Source of the DNA: CAVPDE01 sp964580575
GTDB taxonomy: Bacteria; Desulfobacterota; DSM-4660; Desulfatiglandales; HGW-15
Length of the DNA stretch: 64,000 nucleotides
Direction of reading: 5' to 3'
Assembly: GCA_964580575.1 (NCBI GenBank)
Contig: CAZOLJ010000012.1
Coordinates: forward strand, 9,586-73,585
Positions 16,320 through 23,305 of the stretch are shown piece after piece. Within the stretch, counting starts at the first letter, position 1. Each line of letters opens with the position of its first letter. A program made the translations under genes and the position numbers. Below the pieces are notes generated by a model. That model ran no database searches. It worked only from the letters and a program-made list of their open reading frames with translations, and was not told the origin of the DNA.

Positions 16320-16539
16320 ATCACGAAAACACGAAAGGGGAGGGGGTTATATAGAAGAGTAAGAAGTTAATAAGTTCTTGAGTTCATAAGCAAGAAGAAG
16401 AGAGGAGAAAAGCAGGAAAAGAAGGAGTTGGACAGGATCAATAGGTTTATCAGGATTTTTGTATTTCAAAGCCAAAGATTAAACATCGTGTCGATCCTGT
16501 AAATCCTGTCGGATATGCCTTTTTTCGTGTTTTCGTGAT
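16320..16539. repeat. Nested 220-bp palindromic repeat
   Basis: The outer arms ATCACGAAAACACGAAA (16320-16336) and its exact reverse complement (16523-16539) enclose a second pair, GACAGGAT (16431) and ATCCTGTC (16503-16510). No gene lies inside. A related degenerate copy with CACGAAAG...GGTCATATAG occurs at 19430-19655. Confidence 0.8.
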
Positions 16540-16619
16540 TGCTTCTTGTTTTTGATTTTCCTGTTTCTCCTCAACTGACAATGGACCAGGGACAACTTTT
16601 GACGACTGACGGGGAAACC

Positions 16620-17006
16620 ATGACTGAATCAAAGACGATTTTTATCATCGAGGATGACGCGGATGTTCTGTCCATCATGGTGAAGCACCTCACCCGAGAG
16701 GGCTACCAGGTGATCACCGCTGTGGACGGGATGGAGGGGTTGAAAAAGCTCGAAACCGAAACCTATGATCTCGTGATCACGGATATCGTGATGCCGTATG
16801 TGAGCGGCGTCGGGGTCGTGAGCGCCATCAAGGAAAAGAAACCCCACATCCCGGTCATTGCCATCACAGGCTTCGGCAAGGAACCCGAGGCAGCGGCCAT
16901 GGAGAAAAAGGCGGATCTTGTTTTGGCCAAACCCGTCAGGATGTCGTTGCTCAAGGATCACATTGAAACACTCCTGAATGGCTCCAAAGGGGAGAAGAGC
17001 GCATGA
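16620..17006 (+). CDS. Single-domain response regulator (receiver only)
   Basis: A 128-residue CheY-like receiver. The acidic pair is in IIEDDAD, the phospho-acceptor is D55 (VITDIVMP), with conserved T (AITGF) and K (LAKPV). ATG 16620 follows ACGGGGAAACC; the frame is open back to 16539 through repeat sequence. Its stop overlaps the next start (ATGA), so it is coupled to the hybrid kinase, which is its likely phosphodonor. It has no output domain, so it probably acts in a phosphorelay or by protein contact. Confidence 0.9.
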   Translation: MTESKTIFIIEDDADVLSIMVKHLTREGYQVITAVDGMEGLKKLETETYDLVITDIVMPYVSGVGVVSAIKEKKPHIPVIAITGFGKEPEAAAMEKKADLVLAKPVRMSLLKDHIETLLNGSKGEKSA

Positions 17007-19423
17007 GCCAACTCTTTGTTTTGAGTGGACCGGAGAAGGGCGCGATCCATGATCTCAAGGAAGAAACCATCTTTGTGGGGCGTGCCCCGGAAAACCATAT
17101 CCAGATCCAGGAGAAGCATGTCTCACGCAGGCATCTCAAAATTGTCCATAAAGGGGACAAGTACTTCATTGAAGACTTGTGGAGCACCAACGGGACCTAC
17201 ATTCGAGACAAACAGATAAGCGCCGGCAAGGGGTTCGAGGTGAGGGAAGGGGTGCCGATAGGCGTCGGCAACGTCTTCTTCTCCCTGGGCAAGGAGTACA
17301 AAAGGGACATTGCTCCGCTTCAGAGATTCATCGATCCCTCCAGCCCGGTCAATGACACGGCGCAGATGGATCGACCCAAGACCTCCCTGAAAAACCTCGA
17401 AGTGATTTACAGCGTCTCAAAGATGTTCATGCAGTCCCTGGATTTGGACGACCTCTTCGAGAAGATCCTGGATCACCTTTTTGGACTTCTCAAGAGAATC
17501 GATCGTGGAGCCATCCTGCTGGTCGATTCCAGATCAGGCAAGATCATGCGGGTGATTTCGAGGATAAAAGACGAAGCCAATCACGGCGCGCGACCTTGCA
17601 GCCGCACGGTAGTCAACAAGGTTATCAGTGAAGGCAAAGCCGTAATGATGTCCAACACCATGAGAGAGGACAAGGATGCTCGTTCCGAAAGCATGGAGAT
17701 AACGAAGATCAAGTCCGTGATGTGTGTTCCTCTTATCAGCAAGTCCAAGATTCGAGGGGTCATCTACGTGGACTCCGTGAGCAAACCGTATGGTTTCCGC
17801 AAAGAGGACCTTTCCCTGCTGTCGGCACTGAGCAGCCCGGCAGCCATCGCCATAGAAAACGCGACCCTCTATGCCAATCTCGATAGCCTTGTGGAGGATC
17901 GGACCAAGGTCCTCATGGAGACCCAGGGAAAGCTTCGCGAGAGCGAGGAACGCTTCAAGGCCATTTTTGATCACATGAGCAGCGGCGTTGCGGTGTTCAA
18001 GCCGGTGGGCGAAGGCGAAGATTTCGTCATCATCAACCTGAATCAGGCGTTTCGTAGAATCGAGAAGATTCACGAAAAGGAGACCGTCGGGAACAAGACG
18101 CTTTATGAAACCCTACCCTTCTACAAGGAGTCCGACATCCTGGAGCGTTTTAGACGAGTCTGGCGAACGGGGAACCCGGAGATCGGATCCATCACCTTCT
18201 GGGCCGGCGAAGAAATCACCGGTTGGAGGGAATACTACGTTTACCGGCTGCCTTCCATGGAGCTTGTGGCGATCTTCGATGATGTGACGGAAAAGAAATT
18301 GGGAGAAAGGGAGCAGAAGGCCTTGCAGGAGCAGCTCCTCGTGTCGCAGAAGATGGAATCCATCGGGGCCTTTGCAGGCGGCATTGCCCACAATTTCAGG
18401 AATATTCTGCAGGCGATTTCGGGCAACACGGAGTACCTGGAACTGGTCTGCGGTGAGAAGCCGGATATTGCGGTCCTGACGACCAACATCTACGACTCAG
18501 TGGAAAAAGGCGTGGATCTCATCAACAGCCTCCTGCATTTCTCCAGGCGGGGAGGGGAGTACAAAAAGGTCGTCCTTGACCTCTCCGACGTGATCAGACG
18601 GACCCACGAAATCATTGCGAGGGTTTTGAACAGGAACATCGAAATCGTGCTCAACCTGGACAAGAACCTCTTCGTGGAAGGCAACCGGTCTCTGCTGAGC
18701 CAGGTGTTTATGAATCTTTACAGCAATGCGAATGATGCCATGCCGAACGGGGGCCAATTGACTGTTGAGGCCAAAAGGAGAAGAAACAAGGTGTTGGCCG
18801 TTGTGAGCGACACGGGAATCGGCATGGATGAGAAGACCGTTGAGAGAATCTTCGATCCCTTCTTTACCCTGAAGGAAGTGGGAAAAGGAACGGGCCTTGG
18901 CCTTTCAACCGTGCACGGGATTGTGGAGGAGCACAAAGGGGACATCTCAGTTTCGTCGAAGCCGGGAAGGGGAGCGGCTTTCAAGATTTCTTTCCCCTAT
19001 TCAGACCCCAAGAGCTCTGAAAAGGTGGAGCCTGCAAGGGAAATCATCCCCGGGAACGGGGAGAAGGTCTTGATTGTTGACGACGAAAGGCCGGCCCTTG
19101 ATGCCCTGGCCGCCATCTGCAAGAAACTCGGTTATGAAGCCATACCGGTGGAAAAGCCTTTGGAGGCGCTGCAGAATTACAGTGAGTGGTATCCGGACGT
19201 GGTGCTGATGGACAGGGGCATGCCCAAGATGGACGGGGTCACGTGCGCCAGGAAAATTGTGCAAAAAGATCCCGATGCAAGGATCATCATGGTCTCCGGC
19301 TACGAAGAGAGCGGGCCCAACGGCATTGATGAAAGCACCAAGCACTTGATCAAGGGCTACCTCACGAAGCCCTGCGGCATGGGGGAATTAAGCCAGGCCA
19401 TCTCCCGCGCGTTATCGACCTGA
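17003..19423 (+). CDS. FHA-GAF-PAS hybrid sensor histidine kinase
   Basis: An 806-residue soluble-looking kinase. Domains in order: FHA (about 20-95; GRAPENHIQIQ, SRRHLKIV, NGTYIRD), GAF (about 135-300), PAS (about 310-430), dimerisation/H-box (H463 in GGIAHNFRNILQAI), HATPase (DTGIGMD, GTGLGLSTVHGI) and a C-terminal receiver (D737 in VVLMDRGMP). The residue after His463 is Asn464 where HisKA kinases normally carry Asp or Glu. There are no transmembrane segments. The FHA domain binds phosphothreonine in other proteins, so input from a Ser/Thr kinase is plausible, although none is encoded nearby. It overlaps the receiver gene by four bases. Confidence 0.92.
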   Translation: MSQLFVLSGPEKGAIHDLKEETIFVGRAPENHIQIQEKHVSRRHLKIVHKGDKYFIEDLWSTNGTYIRDKQISAGKGFEVREGVPIGVGNVFFSLGKEYKRDIAPLQRFIDPSSPVNDTAQMDRPKTSLKNLEVIYSVSKMFMQSLDLDDLFEKILDHLFGLLKRIDRGAILLVDSRSGKIMRVISRIKDEANHGARPCSRTVVNKVISEGKAVMMSNTMREDKDARSESMEITKIKSVMCVPLISKSKIRGVIYVDSVSKPYGFRKEDLSLLSALSSPAAIAIENATLYANLDSLVEDRTKVLMETQGKLRESEERFKAIFDHMSSGVAVFKPVGEGEDFVIINLNQAFRRIEKIHEKETVGNKTLYETLPFYKESDILERFRRVWRTGNPEIGSITFWAGEEITGWREYYVYRLPSMELVAIFDDVTEKKLGEREQKALQEQLLVSQKMESIGAFAGGIAHNFRNILQAISGNTEYLELVCGEKPDIAVLTTNIYDSVEKGVDLINSLLHFSRRGGEYKKVVLDLSDVIRRTHEIIARVLNRNIEIVLNLDKNLFVEGNRSLLSQVFMNLYSNANDAMPNGGQLTVEAKRRRNKVLAVVSDTGIGMDEKTVERIFDPFFTLKEVGKGTGLGLSTVHGIVEEHKGDISVSSKPGRGAAFKISFPYSDPKSSEKVEPAREIIPGNGEKVLIVDDERPALDALAAICKKLGYEAIPVEKPLEALQNYSEWYPDVVLMDRGMPKMDGVTCARKIVQKDPDARIIMVSGYEESGPNGIDESTKHLIKGYLTKPCGMGELSQAISRALST

Positions 19424-19429
19424 AGACAG

Positions 19430-19655
19430 CATGGAGCAAAGAGCACAGAGGAAAAACCCAAAGGACAAACCAAGAATAATTACGAAGACACGAAAGGTGG
19501 AAAACACGAAAGAAGAAGGGGTCATATAGAAAACCGGGTCTTTTTTCGCCTGCCCCGTGAAATGCTTCACCATATTTCACTGGGGTGCTTTCGTGATCGG
19601 TTCTTTGTTTCTCTTTTTGAGCTGAGAGCCGACAGCTGAATGCTGAAAGCTGGAG
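19430..19655. repeat. Word-like repeat array between kinase and sigma-54 activator genes
   Basis: Contains GAAGACACGAAAGGTGG...AACACGAAAG, a GGGGTCATATAGAAAACC segment resembling the 16341-16360 repeat, a TTTCGTGATCGG right arm, and a terminal CTGAGAGCCGACAGCTGAATGCTGAAAGCTG word run. No gene is present. Confidence 0.6.
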
Positions 19656-19665
19656 GTTTTGTGCC

Positions 19666-21066
19666 ATGTCCGATGAAATTAGCGTCCTTGTCATTGATTC
19701 GGATGCCTCATTAGCCGAGGCCTGGGTTGAAAGAGTCAAGCAGCTCGGATTCACCCACTGTTCTTCCGCTGGTCCGAATGTGCCCATTGATGAGCTGGCT
19801 GCCGTTAAGCCGGACCTGGCAGTCCTAGGCCTATCGCTCGATACGGAAACATGCATCCGGTGTATCAATAAATTGAAAATTGTCACCCCTTTCATGCCTG
19901 TTCTTACTTCCTGTGGCGGAGTGCCTCTGGCCAAGGGCCCGGAGATCTTGCCTTTCGAAGGGATCTATCCCATCGGAACGGATTTGGATGCTAAGGGATT
20001 TGCCGAAACGGTTCAGAGTGCTTTGAAGTTCAGGGATGAATACAAGATGCGGCCGGACTATCCGGTCATTATTGGGCATGATGAGTCGGTTAGAAGCATC
20101 AAAGAGAAAATTCAGAAGGTAGCGGCCAAGGACATTACCGTGCTGATTACCGGGGAGACGGGCACCGGAAAAGAGTTGATTGCGCGCTCCGTCCATTACC
20201 ACTCTGCGCGAAACCAGGGGCCTCTGGTAAAAATCAGCTGCGGCGCCCTGCCGGATGAACTGCTTGAAAGCGAAGTCTTTGGTTTTCAGAAGGGCGCGTT
20301 CACAGGCGCCCACAAGAACAAGCCCGGGCGGCTTGAGCTGGCGCACAGCGGAACGCTCTTCATAGATGAAATCGGAGACCTCTCTCTCGCTCTCCAGGCA
20401 AAGTTCCTCCAGGTTCTCGAAGACAAAGCGTTTGCGAGGCTCGGAGGGATCTACGACAAGTTCGTGGACACCAGGGTTGTAGCTGCGACCAATTCAGATC
20501 TTCAGAAAAAGGTTAGGGATGGCCTGTTCAGAAAAGATCTCTTCTACCGGCTGAATGTAATTCACATCCAGGCCACGCCTTTGAGGGAAAGGAAGCCGGA
20601 CATCCCCGTCCTGATGCACTACTTTGTCGACAAGTACTGTCTCGAGCTCAAGAAAGATGCCCTCGAGATCCCGGGGAAGATTCTGAAGCATCTCCAGGCC
20701 TACCAGTGGCCGGGCAATGTGAGGGAGCTTGAGAACGTGGTGCGCCGTGCCGTCGCGTTGAGGGACTGGGAATTCGTGTTCAAGGAGCTCAACCTCGAGA
20801 GCATTCCCAAGGGACCGGGCCGTGCATCGGGAGAGGACCTGGGGGCGGTCGCCGGTTGGTCCGACGAGAGAATCGAGAAGCTGATCAGAGAGAATCGGTT
20901 CTCTCTCAAGAAGATCACCAAAACCTACGTCTCTGAAGCGGAGCGCCAGGCCATCGTGGATGTGCTCGCCAAAACCCAGTGGAACAGGAAAAAGGCGGCT
21001 GAATTGCTGGGCGTGAGCTACAAGACCCTGCTCGGCCGCATCGACGAATTCCGGCTCAAACCCTAG
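19666..21066 (+). CDS. Sigma-54-dependent transcriptional activator with degenerate receiver
   Basis: A 466-residue NtrC-type protein. N-terminal receiver-like domain (1-120) in which the acceptor position is Gly55 (DLAVLGLSL) instead of Asp. The central AAA+ domain is intact: Walker A GETGTGKE (163-170), GAFTGA loop (210-215), and GTLFIDEIGDL. A Fis-type helix-turn-helix closes the protein (NRKKAAELLGVSYKTLLGRI). It should open sigma-54 promoters but cannot be phosphorylated in the usual way, so control may be by protein contact with the upstream kinase or receiver, or by ligand. ATG follows GGAGG. Confidence 0.92.
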   Translation: MSDEISVLVIDSDASLAEAWVERVKQLGFTHCSSAGPNVPIDELAAVKPDLAVLGLSLDTETCIRCINKLKIVTPFMPVLTSCGGVPLAKGPEILPFEGIYPIGTDLDAKGFAETVQSALKFRDEYKMRPDYPVIIGHDESVRSIKEKIQKVAAKDITVLITGETGTGKELIARSVHYHSARNQGPLVKISCGALPDELLESEVFGFQKGAFTGAHKNKPGRLELAHSGTLFIDEIGDLSLALQAKFLQVLEDKAFARLGGIYDKFVDTRVVAATNSDLQKKVRDGLFRKDLFYRLNVIHIQATPLRERKPDIPVLMHYFVDKYCLELKKDALEIPGKILKHLQAYQWPGNVRELENVVRRAVALRDWEFVFKELNLESIPKGPGRASGEDLGAVAGWSDERIEKLIRENRFSLKKITKTYVSEAERQAIVDVLAKTQWNRKKAAELLGVSYKTLLGRIDEFRLKP

Positions 21067-21310
21067 GGAGAGCACTCGCTACCTACATCGAGCAGCTCGT
21101 TTGAGGTTTGAGGTCTGAGGCGTGAGGCGAAAGCATAAACCCTGGTACCAGGGACAAACGCCCGCCGGAGGCGTGTAAAAGTTGGTCTGTGCCCTCTGAT
21201 GTCTTTGCGCTGCTTCCTTTTTCACACATGTCTGTTTTTTCGCGCTTTTCTCGCTTTGGTTGTCACTAAACCCTCCACCTCTGGTGGAGGACCAGGATAG
21301 GTTCTACCGA
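21067..21310. other. Gene-free stretch after the sigma-54 activator gene
   Basis: No gene. It holds a word-like run (GAGGTTTGAGGTCTGAGGCG around 21102-21127) and otherwise nothing recognisable. Confidence 0.4.
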
Positions 21311-21412
21311 TCCCCCTCCCCTAGCGGGAGGGGCTAGGGGAGGGGGTAAAGGGATGGCATTTCATGCGCCCTTTTCCACCCCCACCTCACCTCCCCCGAC
21401 AAGGGGGAGGAA
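21311..21412. repeat. C-rich/G-rich inverted repeat (family of four loci)
   Basis: CCCCCTCCCCTAGCGGGAGG followed by GGCTAGGGGAGGGGG, then CACCCCCACCTCACCTCCCC and CAAGGGGGAGG. The architecture matches the copies at 12301, 53985 and 58266. Confidence 0.7.
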
Positions 21413-21467
21413 GTCGTTTGCAGTCCTGAGAACCGGGGCAATCTGGTGACCCCTTCGAGGGGGCTTC

Positions 21468-21500
21468 GTGAGGCCACCCGATCTGCGGGTGGAGCCTCAC
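21468..21500 (+). promoter_or_regulatory. Strong stem-loop upstream of the OMP gene
   Basis: GTGAGGC-CACCCG-ATCTG-CGGGTG-GA-GCCTCAC folds into a 13-bp stem with a two-base bulge. It lies before the promoter at 21539, so it may end upstream transcription. There is no T-tract. Confidence 0.5.
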
Positions 21501-21538
21501 TCCCGGAGGGGAAATCCATGGAATCGCATCAGCAACCA

Positions 21539-21568
21539 TTGACATTCAATCGAGAATTATTCTATGTT
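21539..21568 (+). promoter_or_regulatory. Sigma-70-type promoter of the TPR/beta-barrel gene
   Basis: TTGACA (21539-21544), 18-bp spacer, TATGTT (21563-21568). The leader before ATG 21684 would be about 110 nt. Confidence 0.55.
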
Positions 21569-21683
21569 CTTGTCCGGCTGAAGCGAACTCTTATTGCCTT
21601 ATCGTTTTGCATCATGGCACCGAATGCCGGCGCTAGACGAGGTCCTCTCCCAAAACCATAAAGCCTCCTCTTGGGGTGTGAAT

Positions 21684-23216
21684 ATGAAAAGAATGGGATT
21701 TCTTTTCGTGATTGGGCTGATGCCGTTTGCTTTCCTTTTCCTTCCCGTGCCTGGATCGTGTGATAGCCCCCTTCTTCTCAAAGGCATCGATCTCTACAAA
21801 CAGGAGAGTTATGAGGAAGCGGCCGAGACACTGATTCGGGCGAGAAATGAGGATCCGAAATCCTCGATCGCGGCTTTTTTCCTGGGTCTCACTTACAAGC
21901 AAATGATGGACTACCCCAAAGCGGCGGTTCACCTGGAGGAAGCCGTCACCCTCACCCCGAAGATCAAGGAAGCCCTAATAGAGCTCATCGATGTCTTGAT
22001 ACAACTTGACCGTCTTGATGAAGCAGAGAAATGGCTCGCTGTCGCCGAACAGCAGGAGATCTCCCCGGCCAAGACAGCTTTTCTAAGGGGGCTGTATTGG
22101 CAGAAACTGGGAAAGGATGATCAGGCAATGGAGGCCTTTGAAAAATCAAGATCTCTTGATCCGTCTCTTGGCCAGGCCGTGGATTTCCAAATCGGGATCA
22201 TCTATCTTAAGCAGAGGAAACTCGACTTGGCGAAGAAACGTTTTGAAACGGTCTACGTCAAAGATCCGCTGACAGATTTAGGAACCTTTGCCCGTCAATA
22301 TCAGGACATGGTGGAGACCAGGGAATTTCTCGAAAGGCCGTTTCGGTTCACTTTAGGTGTTTTCGGTCAATATGACACCAATCTTGTTTTGAAACCTGTT
22401 GAGGCTTCTTTGACACGCCTCGTGACTGGGGAGGATGTCTATACCCTGGTTTCGAGTTTCAGAGCCGAATATGTCCCTCGGTTGGAGGGTCCCTGGAAGT
22501 TCAGCGCCCAGTACGCCTTTCTTTCCAACATCCACAGCGAATTTGGCGACAGCTACGATTCCATGGGAAACACGCTTTCTGTCACTCCGGGGTATGACTT
22601 CGGCGGGTTCTCCCTCAACTTGGCCGCGACTTACACCTATGTGCTCCTTCGAAATCCCGATTATGAAGGATATCTTGGGTACCTGAATGTCGGCCCGCTC
22701 CTGCGCAAGCCGCTGGGGGAGGATATGATTATCGACTTCTTCTTCGGCTATTTGAACAAGAATTATTTTGAGGCTCCGCTGCTGGATGCTGAAAACAGGG
22801 ATTCCAACGGCCTGAATCCCAATCTCAGCTTCTACTGGTTTTTCAGGAACGGCGCTTTTCTGAATTTTCGCTATGAGTTTGTCAAAGAGGATACGGAAGG
22901 AGCGAACTGGGATTACAACGGTAATCGGTTTGCCCTAAGCGTCTCTTATCCTATCTTCGACAAGTGGAGTCTCCAGCTTTATGGGGAGTATTTCCACCAG
23001 GATTTCAGAAATACGATTAGTTACTGGGAGGCCTTCTCGGACTCTCCGGTGAAAAGAAAGGATCGTGTTTACACCGGCTCCATCGGGCTCATCTGGGAGT
23101 TTTACAGGAACACCAATCTTGTCCTTCAATACAATCGCATTCGGGCGGACTCGAACGTCCCCCTCTATGAGTACACCCGAGATCTTTACACCCTCGGCAT
23201 AGAGTACCGATTCTAG
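21684..23216 (+). CDS. TPR-domain outer-membrane beta-barrel protein (SLAM-like architecture)
   Basis: A 510-residue protein. N-terminal signal peptide (MKRMGFLFVIGLMPFAFLFL), then a TPR region to about residue 220 (ESYEEAAETLIRARNEDPKS, DYPKAAVHLEEAVTL), then about 290 residues of alternating amphipathic strands ending in GIEYRF, the C-terminal aromatic signature read by the BAM machinery. TPR plus barrel is the layout of surface-lipoprotein assembly modulators (SLAM, DUF560) and of some exopolysaccharide exporters. The next gene encodes an exported FecR-domain protein that could be its cargo. ATG 21684 is chosen because it gives the signal peptide. Family assignment is by architecture only. 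Confidence 0.78.
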   Translation: MKRMGFLFVIGLMPFAFLFLPVPGSCDSPLLLKGIDLYKQESYEEAAETLIRARNEDPKSSIAAFFLGLTYKQMMDYPKAAVHLEEAVTLTPKIKEALIELIDVLIQLDRLDEAEKWLAVAEQQEISPAKTAFLRGLYWQKLGKDDQAMEAFEKSRSLDPSLGQAVDFQIGIIYLKQRKLDLAKKRFETVYVKDPLTDLGTFARQYQDMVETREFLERPFRFTLGVFGQYDTNLVLKPVEASLTRLVTGEDVYTLVSSFRAEYVPRLEGPWKFSAQYAFLSNIHSEFGDSYDSMGNTLSVTPGYDFGGFSLNLAATYTYVLLRNPDYEGYLGYLNVGPLLRKPLGEDMIIDFFFGYLNKNYFEAPLLDAENRDSNGLNPNLSFYWFFRNGAFLNFRYEFVKEDTEGANWDYNGNRFALSVSYPIFDKWSLQLYGEYFHQDFRNTISYWEAFSDSPVKRKDRVYTGSIGLIWEFYRNTNLVLQYNRIRADSNVPLYEYTRDLYTLGIEYRF

Positions 23217-23305
23217 CGGAGCTCAGCGATCAGGATGCGAGAGAGCGGATGGCGTGGCGGTGTTGTCATTTTTGTGAACAATCTTGAAAAGCACGGAGGC
23301 TAGCC

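Noticed and set aside
21446..21661. Possible small gene (ATG 21518 after GGAGGGG) upstream of the OMP gene
   Set aside because: The putative coding part contains the TTGACA/TATGTT promoter and no recognisable protein pattern; it is better read as leader.
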